Shown here: positions 1 through 7,647 of the stretch, piece after piece
How positions within the stretch are numbered: position 1 is the stretch's first letter
How the letters are laid out: each line of letters starts with the position of its first letter
Source: JAABYT01 sp041581935
Lineage (GTDB): Bacteria; Pseudomonadota; Gammaproteobacteria; HK1
Direction: 5' to 3'
Assembly (NCBI GenBank): GCA_041581935.1
Contig: JBFICP010000040.1
Location: 1-17,971 of the forward strand
DNA length: 17,971 nt
The notes under the pieces: model-generated
Database searches by the model: none
Seen by the model: the letters and a program-made list of their open reading frames with translations, nothing else
Told to the model about the DNA's origin: nothing
Program-made: the position numbers and the translations under genes

Positions 1-416
1 AGATCTACGTGCTCGACAGAAAGCACACGCTGCTCGGCGTGACGACCATGCACGCCTTGTTCAAGGCACCACCCGATCAATTGATATCCGAATCCGCGAG
101 CAGCGACTGCGCGCGGGTGTTGGCGGGTACACCACAACGCGATCTCGTATTCCATCCGCTTTGGGCCGAGCACAACAGCGTAGCCGTGGTCGACGAAGAC
201 AACGTGCTCCTCGGCGTCGTCGATCATCGAGCCGTGGCCCGCGCGGGAGAGCGGCTGCGTGCGGCGCGCAGCGACGAGGGTGGGCTCGAGGCCGCACTCG
301 CGCTCGGAGAGCTCTACTGGCTCGGGCTCTCCGGAATTCTGGATGGACTGGCTGGCGGTGGCCTTGCCGCACGAAGAAGAGGGGATCGAGACCATGGCTC
401 GAGCGCCAAGGACTAG
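1..416 (+). CDS. CBS-domain protein, C-terminal part (5' end outside window)
   Basis: The reading frame is open from base 3 and ends at TAG 414-416, so the gene enters from the left edge. The first GTG, at base 9, lies inside a CBS strand and is not a start. About 137 residues are visible. They hold the end of one CBS motif (IYVLDRKHTLLGVTT, then a helix) and a second one (SVAVVDEDNVLLGVVDHRAV). An Ala/Leu-rich helix (ALALGELYWLGLSGILDGLA) and an Arg-rich tail follow. CBS pairs usually bind adenine nucleotides or Mg2+ and regulate a partner. The 3' end overlaps the mgtE start by 23 bases, so the two are probably co-transcribed and translationally coupled, and a role in Mg2+ homeostasis is a reasonable inference. 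The low-complexity tail could instead reflect a late frameshift, because the +1 frame also reads plausibly before the mgtE ATG. The full domain content cannot be judged. Confidence 0.75.
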   Translation, partial: IYVLDRKHTLLGVTTMHALFKAPPDQLISESASSDCARVLAGTPQRDLVFHPLWAEHNSVAVVDEDNVLLGVVDHRAVARAGERLRAARSDEGGLEAALALGELYWLGLSGILDGLAGGGLAARRRGDRDHGSSAKD

Positions 417-1713
417 ACAGCACACTCCGGCTGAGCTGCTCGTCGAGCGGTACCTGGATCGTTTCCCCGGCGAAGCGGTCGAGGTCCTGGGCACATTGTC
501 GCCCGCGGAGCTGACGACATTCCTGGAAAAGCTGGAACCGGAGCGCGCAGCACACGTGTTGGAGAAGCTCTCCGAGCTGACGGCATCGGATTGCCTGGCA
601 ATCCTCGACCAGGCCGCCTGGATTCGCATCGCTCCGAGACTGGATCCGTACCGTGCGGCACTGTTGATCAGCCGCCTGTCACCCGAACAGCGCGAAGTGT
701 TACTGCAGAGTCTCGAATCCGGCCTTTCGGCGGAAATTCGCGAGCTCATGAGTTATCCGGCCGATACGGCGGGTTCGCTCATGGACACGCGCGTGCTCAG
801 CTTTCGCCCCCGGGATACCGTCAGGGATGTGCTTGCGCGCCTCGCAACCTGGCACCGGCGCGATACGAGGTACGTGCTGGTCACTAGCAATGAAGGCCAG
901 CTGCTCGGAGTATTGCCGTTGACCGACGTGGCCCTCGCCGCACCCCGTCAACGGCTCGAGCAGTTACTCGAGGGGGCGGCACCGCAGATTAACGCCATGG
1001 CTTCGCGGGAGGATGTGTTGAACGTCCTGACCACGTTCGGAGTCGGCATGTTACCGGTCGTGGATGGCCAGCAGAGGCTGCTCGGGGTCATCCGACAGGA
1101 GAGCATTATTCAGGCCGTCAAGGAGGAAGCGACGGCCGATCTGGCTACGCTGGTCGGAGCGAGCAAGGACGAGCTGGCGCTGTCCCCGCCTTTTTTCGCC
1201 GTGCGAAAGCGCTTACCCTGGTTGAACATCAATCTGCTGACGGCGTTTCTCGCGGCCGCAGTGGTTGGGATCTTCGAGAGCACCATTGCTCAGTTCACCG
1301 CTCTTGCCGTGCTGCTTCCCGTGGTTGCGGGTCAGTCCGGTAACACAGGAGCGCAAGCGCTCGCGGTGGCGATACGCGGGCTCGCGCTGCGCGAGATTCG
1401 ATCGAGTGACTTCATGCCGGTATTGATCAAGGAGGCGATCGCAGGGTCGGTCAACGGCGTCGCTATCGCAGTCGTATGCGTCATTGCCGTATTTTTCTGG
1501 AGCGGCTCTCTGGGGCTGTGCCTGGTAATCTTCCTCGCCATGATCATTTCAATGGCCATTGCCGGTGTCGCGGGTGCCGCTATTCCGCTCATACTGGCGT
1601 CGATGAAACAGGATCCGGCGCAATCCGGCTCGATTATCCTGACTACGGTCACCGATGTGTTCGGATTCTTCAGCTTCCTCGGATTGGCGGCGGTATTTTC
1701 GACGATGCTCTGA
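394..1713 (+). CDS. mgtE: Magnesium transporter MgtE
   Basis: Inner-membrane Mg2+ channel of the MgtE/SLC41 family, 439 residues, close to the usual ~450. Residues 15-125 form the helical MgtE N-domain. Residues 126-245 are the CBS pair (YPADTAGSLM start, then VLVTSNEGQLLGVLPLTD and GMLPVVDGQQRLLGVI). PWLNINLLTAFLAAAVVG at about 275 opens the five-helix membrane domain. Family hallmarks there are FESTI at 294-298, GQSGNTGAQALAVAIRGLA at 313-331 and TTVTDVFGFFSFLGLA near 417-432. Asp421 sits where the family's pore aspartate lies. In known MgtE proteins the cytosolic domains close the channel when Mg2+ is high. ATG 394 is preferred over longer in-frame extensions because GAGGGG at 379-384 lies 9 bases upstream and the resulting N-terminus matches the family. 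The gene overlaps the preceding CBS gene. Confidence 0.95.
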   Translation: MARAPRTRQHTPAELLVERYLDRFPGEAVEVLGTLSPAELTTFLEKLEPERAAHVLEKLSELTASDCLAILDQAAWIRIAPRLDPYRAALLISRLSPEQREVLLQSLESGLSAEIRELMSYPADTAGSLMDTRVLSFRPRDTVRDVLARLATWHRRDTRYVLVTSNEGQLLGVLPLTDVALAAPRQRLEQLLEGAAPQINAMASREDVLNVLTTFGVGMLPVVDGQQRLLGVIRQESIIQAVKEEATADLATLVGASKDELALSPPFFAVRKRLPWLNINLLTAFLAAAVVGIFESTIAQFTALAVLLPVVAGQSGNTGAQALAVAIRGLALREIRSSDFMPVLIKEAIAGSVNGVAIAVVCVIAVFFWSGSLGLCLVIFLAMIISMAIAGVAGAAIPLILASMKQDPAQSGSIILTTVTDVFGFFSFLGLAAVFSTML

Positions 1714-1754
1714 ACGCGCGATCCGACTTCGGCGGGCCTTGGAGGTGTTCAACC

Positions 1755-2057
1755 ATGCTCCGACGTGCGGTTACACTCGTAATTCTTACAATGGTCGCAA
1801 GCTCGGCGGCGGGCGTTACCAAGCAGGGATGTATCGCCGAAGGTGGCACCGTGGAGCCGTCGGCCCGCGGTGCCAGCTGGTGGAGGTGTTGCTTGAAGGT
1901 TCCATCGGGCATACTGAGAAACGATAAAACACAAATCTGCTTCGTATGCGACGGTGATTCTCCGCAGGGAAATTGCGATCAGATTCCATATGCAGGGAAG
2001 GCAGCAATCAAACTCGATGAAAAACCCGTTGCAAAGGACGCAAAGAAAACAAAGTAG
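1755..2057 (+). CDS. Small cysteine-rich secreted protein, unknown function
   Basis: This encodes 100 residues starting at ATG 1755, with GGAGG at 1741-1745 correctly spaced upstream. Residues 1-19 look like a Sec signal peptide: Arg-Arg, a hydrophobic stretch (AVTLVILTMVA), then a small-residue cleavage region SSAAG. The predicted mature protein carries six cysteines (26, 45, 46, 62, 65, 74), including CC and CFVC. It ends in a Lys-rich tail of KPVAKDAKKTK type. Six cysteines in about 80 exported residues suggest disulfides or metal binding. I recognise no family. The gene is 41 bp after mgtE and 3 bp before the amidohydrolase start, so it may be co-transcribed with both. Its G+C (about 47 % in two sampled 60-base lines) is lower than its neighbours. 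The signal sequence and ribosome site make it a real gene, although no function can be assigned. Confidence 0.7.
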   Translation: MLRRAVTLVILTMVASSAAGVTKQGCIAEGGTVEPSARGASWWRCCLKVPSGILRNDKTQICFVCDGDSPQGNCDQIPYAGKAAIKLDEKPVAKDAKKTK

Positions 2058-2060
2058 TTA

Positions 2061-3305
2061 GTGAGCGCGAGGTCCAATCTTCTCCAGGTAAACGGCGAGC
2101 GTCTGTGGCAGACACTGATGCGCTCCGGTGAGATCGGTCCGGGCCGAGCCGGGGGGCTGTGCCGGCTTCCCCTGACCGATGCCGACAAGGAGATGCGCGA
2201 TCAGTTCGTGAGCTGGTGCACCGACGCGGGATGCCACGTCACCGTCGACCGGCTTGGAAACATTTTCGCCCGGCGCGACGGTACCGACGAGACACTCGCT
2301 CCAGTGCTCATCGGCAGTCATCTGGATACGCAGGTGGCGGGCGGCAAATACGACGGCATTCTCGGAGTGCTCGCCGGACTCGAAGTGGTGCGGACCCTCA
2401 ATGACAGTCAGCTGGAGACCCGCAGGCCCATCGAGGTGGTTTGCTGGACGAACGAGGAGGGTGCGCGCTTTCAGCCGCCGATGATGTGCTCGGGTGCGTT
2501 CGCTGGTGTCCACGACGTCGAGTGGATTCTCGACTGCCGTGACGACGACGGGCTCGTATTCGGCGAGGAGCTCGCGCGCATCGGTTACGATGGCAGCGCG
2601 CCGGTTGGCGGGCGCGCGCTCGATGCGTACTTCGAGCTGCACATCGAGCAGGGACCCGAGCTCGAGGCCAGAGGGATTCCGCTCGGAATCGTATCCGGGG
2701 GGTACTTTACCCGCGGTATCGTGATCGATATCCACGGCGAGAACGCCCACTCGGGACCGACGCCGATGGACAAGCGCAAGAATGCACTCGTCGGGGCGGC
2801 CATGATGATCGTCGCCGCCAATGACATCGGCTGGAAACGGCATCCTCCGGGGAAATCCACGTCTTCGCGCATCAAGGTCTGGCCCAACAAGCCTGGCATC
2901 CTGCCCGACTATGCTCAGGTGACCGTGGACTTCCGGCATCCGGACAGGGCGACGACGCTCGCCATGGAAGCGGACATGAGGGCCGCTATCGGCGAATGCT
3001 GCGAGCGGGCCAATGTCGCCGCCGAGGTCGTGCAGACGTGGGAGTTCGGCAACGAGGTCTTCGACGATGCGTGCATCGCGCTGGTGAAGAACGCGGCCGA
3101 TACGTTACAGGTTCCGTATCAGGAGATGCTGAGCCAGGCGGGTCACGACGCCTATCACATGACGCGCATCACGCCGACGGCACTGCTCTTTTCACCTTGC
3201 AAGGATGGCATCACCCACAACGAGAACGAGCACATCGAGCTCGCGTACACGACCCCGGCGGTCAACGTTCTCCTGCACGCGGTGCTCGAACGGGCGAACC
3301 GCTGA
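2061..3305 (+). CDS. M20-family amidohydrolase, hydantoinase/carbamoylase type
   Basis: A 414-residue zinc-dependent amidohydrolase of the group containing N-carbamoyl-L-amino-acid hydrolase, beta-ureidopropionase and allantoate amidohydrolase. It likely hydrolyses a carbamoyl or ureido amide in the cytosol. Metal-site motifs are all present: GSHLDT with His87 and Asp89, KYDGILG with Asp98, NEEGARF with Glu132/Glu133, ELHIEQGP with His194, and NENEH with His391. GENAHSGPTPMDKRKN (226-241) is the lid/dimerisation segment typical of this group. Length matches the family. GTG 2061 is chosen because NGERLWQTLM near residues 11-20 aligns with the usual family N-terminus, although the ribosome site is weak. 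Substrate specificity (L-N-carbamoyl amino acid, ureidoglycolate, beta-ureidopropionate) cannot be read from sequence. No hydantoinase, allantoinase or dihydropyrimidinase lies in the window. A SAM methyltransferase follows 7 bp later, probably in the same operon. Confidence 0.93.
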   Translation: MSARSNLLQVNGERLWQTLMRSGEIGPGRAGGLCRLPLTDADKEMRDQFVSWCTDAGCHVTVDRLGNIFARRDGTDETLAPVLIGSHLDTQVAGGKYDGILGVLAGLEVVRTLNDSQLETRRPIEVVCWTNEEGARFQPPMMCSGAFAGVHDVEWILDCRDDDGLVFGEELARIGYDGSAPVGGRALDAYFELHIEQGPELEARGIPLGIVSGGYFTRGIVIDIHGENAHSGPTPMDKRKNALVGAAMMIVAANDIGWKRHPPGKSTSSRIKVWPNKPGILPDYAQVTVDFRHPDRATTLAMEADMRAAIGECCERANVAAEVVQTWEFGNEVFDDACIALVKNAADTLQVPYQEMLSQAGHDAYHMTRITPTALLFSPCKDGITHNENEHIELAYTTPAVNVLLHAVLERANR

Positions 3306-3312
3306 GCTCCGG

Positions 3313-4125
3313 ATGGCGCGCAGCTGCGAAGAACAGGAGCTTCTGGGGCGGTTCGCCGAAGAGTACACGCGCGCTCAGACGCCCATCATGCTGGACCTGG
3401 AGCGGGCTGTCTGCGGATGTGACTACGGTGGCACCAGCTGGACGACCCTGGAGGAAGCCGTGCAGATTGCACGGCTACTGGCGCTCGACCGCGGCACCCG
3501 GCTTCTCGAGGTAGGCGCCGGCTCCGGATGGCCGGCGCTCTACTTCGCGGCGAAGTTCGGTTGCGATACGACGCTCACGGACGTGCCCGAGGAAGCCCTT
3601 CACATCGCTGCGGATCGCGTCGCGCGGGAGCCGCCTGGGTGTCGGATTTCACTGACGGTTGCCGATGGCGCCTGTCTGCCGTTCAGCGCGGCGCACTTCG
3701 ACGCCGTCAGCCATTCTGACGTGCTCTGTTGTCTCGCGCCCAAACGCCGTGTGTTGGAGGAGTGCCGACGCGTGATTCGTCCCCGGGGACCGATGGTCTT
3801 CACGGTTATTTCCGTCGCGCCGGGCCTCTGCGAAGCCGACCACGCGCGTGCTGTGGAAGCCGGCCCACCGTATATAGAGGCCGAGTGTGGATACCCGGAT
3901 CTGCTCGAGCAGACCGGCTGGAAGATCATCGATTTTATCGATGTCTCGGCGGCCTACGAGACGACCGGGCGACGGCATATTCGTGAGGTGCTGACCCGCA
4001 CCGACGCGATTCGCGAGCTCATCGGCGGTGCGGCGCTCGACGACATGCTGCAAAGAAGGCACAGGAACGTGGAGGCCGTAGCCGAGGGCATCGTGCGTCG
4101 CGAGCTGTTCGTTACCAGCGCGTAG
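3313..4125 (+). CDS. Class I SAM-dependent methyltransferase
   Basis: A 270-residue cytosolic Rossmann-fold methyltransferase. Motif I, LLEVGAGSGWPALYFA at 64-79, binds S-adenosylmethionine. The acidic end of strand 2 is in TLTDVPEEAL (Asp90). VADGACLPFSAAHFDAV at 116-132 matches motifs II/III of the UbiE/Methyltransf_11 type. RVIRPRGPMVFTV is the post-I segment. Residues 1-60 form a helical cap with no recognised substrate signature; the C-terminal third (DVSAAYETTGRRHIREVL) should contribute to acceptor binding. ATG 3313 is chosen because it lies just after the upstream stop and gives a normal N-terminal cap; a longer in-frame reading would run inside the amidohydrolase gene. The acceptor is unknown. 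Co-transcription with the amidohydrolase suggests a small amide or amino-acid-derived metabolite, but that is inference only. Confidence 0.85.
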   Translation: MARSCEEQELLGRFAEEYTRAQTPIMLDLERAVCGCDYGGTSWTTLEEAVQIARLLALDRGTRLLEVGAGSGWPALYFAAKFGCDTTLTDVPEEALHIAADRVAREPPGCRISLTVADGACLPFSAAHFDAVSHSDVLCCLAPKRRVLEECRRVIRPRGPMVFTVISVAPGLCEADHARAVEAGPPYIEAECGYPDLLEQTGWKIIDFIDVSAAYETTGRRHIREVLTRTDAIRELIGGAALDDMLQRRHRNVEAVAEGIVRRELFVTSA

Positions 4126-4438
4126 GCAGGTGATCAGCAGGCCAATGCGGTAAACGGTTCGATACCGCGGATTTCGAGAAGCGAACCTGGCATCCCGACT
4201 CGAGTTACTCGATTTGCCGAGGCACACGGCGCCCGCAAGCGCGATTGCGTGCTTCTCTCGCCCATCTACCAATCGTTCACGGAGGGCTTCGATATGCCCG
4301 ACCTCACCGAAGCGAATGTTTTGCTCATTCGGCTATCGTGAACGCGGAGCGCTCGGTCAGAAGCCTGGCGAGGTCCCGGTTCGGGTTGAGCAGCGGGCAG
4401 AGCGGGCAACGGCGCGACAACCGAGTTAAAGTACTCGC
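4126..4438. other. 313-bp intergenic gap with small hairpins, no convincing gene
   Basis: Short open frames here lack ribosome sites and recognisable protein features, so I call no gene. The stretch contains a 6-bp hairpin (separate entry) 21 bases past the methyltransferase stop. It also holds two related small dyads: TCGAG-TTA-CTCGA at 4200-4212 and CGAGT-TAAAGT-ACTCG at 4422-4437. The second covers the position where the ribosome site of the next gene should be. The next gene's promoter probably lies in this gap, but I cannot place a convincing -35/-10 pair. Confidence 0.5.
4147..4168 (+). terminator. Hairpin after the methyltransferase gene, possible terminator
   Basis: GCGGTA at 4147-4152 pairs perfectly with TACCGC at 4163-4168 around a 10-base loop, 21 bases after the stop codon. 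No T-tract follows (GGATTTCG), so intrinsic termination would be weak. It could be chance. Confidence 0.2.
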
Positions 4439-5173
4439 ATGGGGCATGCTCTCAGAATTGTTCTGGCCGTCGGCCTGTGTTTGGCGACGCCGATTAGTGC
4501 CGTCGAAGATCGCTTCGCCGCTGAGCGCCAGCAAATGCTGGCGGAAATCGAAGCAACCGTCATCGACACCCGTCGCGCAACCGGCAGGTCACGGCTGGAT
4601 GCCCGGGTTATGACGGCGATGGGTACGGTACCGCGCCACGAGTTCGTGCCCGAAAAGCTGCATGCGATCGCCTACGCCAATCGGCCGCTTCCCGTCGGTC
4701 ACGGCCAGACGATCTCGCAGCCCTACATCGTTGCCCTCATGACCGATCTCCTGGAGGTCGACAGTGACGCCGTTGTCCTCGAAGTCGGCACCGGCTCCGC
4801 CTATCAGGCCGCGGTGCTGGCCGAGCTCGTTCGCAACGTCTATACGATGGAGATCATCGAACCGCTGGCAATCGCCGCGCAGCAACGCCTCGCGCGACTC
4901 GGTTATCGCAACGTCGAGGTCAAATTCGGCGATGGCTATTACGGTTGGCCTGAAAAAGGGCCGTTTGACGCCATCATCGTGACCGCTGCGGTCAATCACG
5001 TTCCGCCGCCGCTGGTCGCGCAGTTGCGTCCCGGAGGAAGGCTGGTGGTGCCGGTCGGCGAGCGATTCGCCGTGCAGCACTTGTTGCTGGTGCACAAGAT
5101 CGACGACGAGCGCATCGAAATCAGACAGATCCTGCCGGTGCGTTTCGTCCCGCTGACCGGTGGACATGGCTGA
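4439..5173 (+). CDS. pcm: Exported protein-L-isoaspartate O-methyltransferase
   Basis: A 244-residue PIMT-family enzyme, which methylates L-isoaspartyl residues using SAM to start their repair. Residues 1-21 look like a Sec signal peptide (RIVLAVGLCLATPISA, cleavage likely after Ala21), so the mature ~223-residue enzyme is predicted periplasmic. No lipobox precedes Cys14. Family motifs: VPRHEFVP (64-71), GHGQTISQPYIVALM (87-101), SAM motif VLEVGTGSAYQAAVLAEL (113-130), PGGRLVVPVG, and the C-terminal signature LPVRFVPLTG. The motif has GSAYQ where GSGYQ is usual. Cytosolic Pcm proteins are about 205-220 residues without this leader. ATG 4439 is the only start that keeps the leader; its ribosome site is poor, and the small dyad at 4422-4437 lies just upstream. 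A membrane protein gene with a SAM-type fold follows after 31 bp. Family assignment is sure; location is inference from the leader. Confidence 0.93.
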   Translation: MGHALRIVLAVGLCLATPISAVEDRFAAERQQMLAEIEATVIDTRRATGRSRLDARVMTAMGTVPRHEFVPEKLHAIAYANRPLPVGHGQTISQPYIVALMTDLLEVDSDAVVLEVGTGSAYQAAVLAELVRNVYTMEIIEPLAIAAQQRLARLGYRNVEVKFGDGYYGWPEKGPFDAIIVTAAVNHVPPPLVAQLRPGGRLVVPVGERFAVQHLLLVHKIDDERIEIRQILPVRFVPLTGGHG

Positions 5174-5204
5174 GGAACACCGCGCACGTTTCTCGGCCTG
5201 ATCG

Positions 5205-7643
5205 ATGCGCCGGATTTTCTTCTCCATCGCGGTCCTTTCGGCGGGGGTCCTCGGCTACGAAATATTGCTCACCCGGCTGCTGTCAATCGTTCAGTGGCAC
5301 CACTTCGCCTACATGATTATCAGCCTTGCGCTGCTCGGTTTCGGTGCCAGCGGAACCTTTTTGACGTTTGCAGGGCAGCGACTGGCACGGCGATTCAACG
5401 TAGCCTTCGTCGTCAATGCCGGCCTGTTCGCCGTGTCGTCCTTCGCGTGCTTTCTCTTCGTCCAAAGTCTGCCGCTCAATCTTCTCGAGATCTCCTGGAG
5501 TGCCGATCAGCTTCGCTGGCTCGCGCTCGCGTATTTGGCACTCATGCTGCCGTTCTTCTTTGCCGCCAATTGTATCGCGCTCACATTCGTGCGCTTTCCG
5601 GATGTTCTCGCAACGACCTACGCCTGCGATCTGGCGGGCGCCAGCCTCGGGTGCGCAGCGGTCGTGTGGATGCTGCACGTGGCCGAGCCCGGTGCGGCGC
5701 TTGCGCCGGTCGCTGGCGCCGGCATTCTGGCGGCCGTCGTCGCTGGTATTGAGACACGCTGGCTGCGCTGGAGCGCATCGGCGCTCGTGCTGGGCTGCGC
5801 CGGATACCTATTGCAGGGTGCGCCGTTCGCGCTGCAAGTCTCCGAGTACAAGGGACTCGCCCAGGCCAAGCGGGTGGCCGGCGCAACCGTGATTGATTCT
5901 CGCGCGAGCCCTCTCGGCTTGCTGACCGTGGTCGCAAATCCCGAGGTGCCGTTTCGTCACGCACCCGGCCTGAGCATCGCGGCCCCGGTATCGATCCCCG
6001 ATCAGGTTGCCATCTACACCGATGCCGACAGTGCGACGATGATCAACCGTTACGACGGCGATCGCCGCTCGATTGCCTATCTGGACCGGGTGAGCTCGGC
6101 CCTGCCTTATCATCTCGCGAACATCGATTCCGTCCTGGTGCTCGGATCCGGCGCAGGAGCCGACGTGCTGCAGGCGATCTATCATGGCGCCGGACGTATC
6201 ACCGCCGTCGAAATGAATGCCCAGTTGGTCGCGTTCGTGCGCGACGAGTACGCGGCGTTTTCCGGAAATATCTATCGCGACGACCGTGTCAGTGTGCGAA
6301 TCGGCGAGGCGCGGGACTTCGTGACCCGGGACCGGCAACGCTACGACCTCGTTCAGATGACCGGCCTGGACGCCTTCGGCGCGGCAACCAGCGGTCTGCA
6401 CGCGCTGAACGAGAACTACGTTCTTACCGTGGAAGCCCTGCAGGGCTACCTGGACAGATTGCGTCCGGATGGACTCGTCGCCATCACACGCTGGATCGAT
6501 CTGCCGCCGCGCGACGGAATAAAGCTGTTCGCGACCGCCGTCTCGACGCTTCGCACACGCGGTATCGACCAACCCGGGCGCCGGCTTGCGTGGGTGCGCA
6601 GCTGGAACAGCCATACGCTGGTCATCAAAAACGGAGACCTGAGTGCGGATCAGATCGAGGCGCTGCGCACGTTCGCCGATGACCGCCGCTTCGACGTCGC
6701 GTTCTATCCCGGCATGACGCGACAAGAGGCCAATCGCTACAACATTCTCTCCGTGCCGCACTTCTTCAATGCCGCCAACGCCCTTCTTGGCACCGAGCAC
6801 AAGGCGTTCATTTCCAACTACAAGTTCCGGATCGCACCGAGCAGCGACGATCGACCTTTCCACTCCCACTTTTTCAAATGGCGGCACTTTCCGGAGATGC
6901 TGGCGCTTCGCCTGCGCGGCGGTATGGGGCTGCTGGAGCTGGGCTACGTGGTGCTGATCGCCGCTCTGATCCAGGCCATCATTGCGAGCGTTGTTCTGAT
7001 CGTCCTGCCGCTCATCTGGATGCGCCATAAGCCAGGGACCGTTTCCGGCTCCGCCTGGTCACGAGTCAGGGTGATTGGCTACTTCCTGCCCGTGGGGCTC
7101 GCCTTCCTGTTCATCGAGATCGCCTTCATCCAGATTTTCGTCCGTTTCCTCGGCCACCCCGTGTACGCCGTGGCGGTCATGCTTGCGAGCTTCTTGCTGT
7201 TTGCCGCGGTTGGTAGCCAGCTCACGGCTGTGTTGCGAGATACCATCGACGAGCGGCGTAAATTGGTCGCAGCCACCGGCGTGATCGCGGTGCTGTGTGT
7301 CGCCTACGTGGTCATGCTGCCGATGGTGCTCGCGCACTTCGCGGGCGCCGGCATTGCGTGGCGCGCCGGCGTCGCGGTGCTGCTGGTCGCGCCGCTGGCC
7401 GTGGCCATGGGCATGCCGTTTCCTCTCGGGTTACGCGCGCTTCGAGGCGGGTCGGCGCATTTGATCCCGTGGGCGTGGGCGATCAACGGCTGCGCGTCGG
7501 TGGTGAGCGCGGTCCTCGCCATCGTGCTCGCCATGTACTTCGGTTTCACCGCCGTCATACTGATGTCGGTGACGCTGTACTGTCTGGCCGCAATCATGGG
7601 TTGGCGCGGACTCGGCCGCGCCCCGGCGAGCCCCCAGCGGTGA
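5205..7643 (+). CDS. Polytopic membrane protein with spermidine-synthase-like domain
   Basis: An 812-residue inner-membrane protein in three blocks. Residues 1-205 hold about six hydrophobic helices (for example FSIAVLSAGVLGYEILLTR, MIISLALLGFGASGTFLTF). Residues ~220-560 are a soluble spermidine-synthase/methyltransferase-like fold: VLVLGSGAGADVLQAIYHGA (310-329), ITAVEMNAQLVAFVRDEY, VRIGEARDFVTRDRQRYDLVQM (364-385). Residues 575-800 hold about six further helices and the family segments GMPFPLGLR (736-744) and WAWAINGCASVVSAV (757-771). True spermidine synthases have a GGGDGG-like loop and a catalytic Asp after the YD-hydrophobic strand. Here the loop is GSGAGAD and the strand ends MTGLDAFG, so aminopropyl transfer is doubtful. 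Such fused proteins occur in many bacteria as uncharacterised spermidine-synthase-like transmembrane proteins. The gene lies 31 bp after the exported PIMT gene and is likely co-transcribed. It converges with the oxidase gene, 4 bp away. Confidence 0.88.
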   Translation: MRRIFFSIAVLSAGVLGYEILLTRLLSIVQWHHFAYMIISLALLGFGASGTFLTFAGQRLARRFNVAFVVNAGLFAVSSFACFLFVQSLPLNLLEISWSADQLRWLALAYLALMLPFFFAANCIALTFVRFPDVLATTYACDLAGASLGCAAVVWMLHVAEPGAALAPVAGAGILAAVVAGIETRWLRWSASALVLGCAGYLLQGAPFALQVSEYKGLAQAKRVAGATVIDSRASPLGLLTVVANPEVPFRHAPGLSIAAPVSIPDQVAIYTDADSATMINRYDGDRRSIAYLDRVSSALPYHLANIDSVLVLGSGAGADVLQAIYHGAGRITAVEMNAQLVAFVRDEYAAFSGNIYRDDRVSVRIGEARDFVTRDRQRYDLVQMTGLDAFGAATSGLHALNENYVLTVEALQGYLDRLRPDGLVAITRWIDLPPRDGIKLFATAVSTLRTRGIDQPGRRLAWVRSWNSHTLVIKNGDLSADQIEALRTFADDRRFDVAFYPGMTRQEANRYNILSVPHFFNAANALLGTEHKAFISNYKFRIAPSSDDRPFHSHFFKWRHFPEMLALRLRGGMGLLELGYVVLIAALIQAIIASVVLIVLPLIWMRHKPGTVSGSAWSRVRVIGYFLPVGLAFLFIEIAFIQIFVRFLGHPVYAVAVMLASFLLFAAVGSQLTAVLRDTIDERRKLVAATGVIAVLCVAYVVMLPMVLAHFAGAGIAWRAGVAVLLVAPLAVAMGMPFPLGLRALRGGSAHLIPWAWAINGCASVVSAVLAIVLAMYFGFTAVILMSVTLYCLAAIMGWRGLGRAPASPQR

Positions 7644-7647
7644 CCCG

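Noticed and set aside
2058..2939. 293-codon open frame antisense to the amidohydrolase gene
   Set aside because: Mirror frame of a well-conserved metal-site protein, with no independent features.
4214..4429. 71-codon frame in the gap before the exported PIMT gene
   Set aside because: No ribosome site, no domain or signal features, and composition like random G+C-rich sequence.
5808..7028. 406-codon open frame antisense to the spermidine-synthase-like gene
   Set aside because: No family motif and atypical composition. The plus-strand frame has transmembrane helices and a SAM-type motif.
5205..7643. Genuine spermidine synthase (speE)
   Set aside because: Catalytic loop and Asp motifs are altered and the domain lies between two membrane blocks; no speD is nearby.
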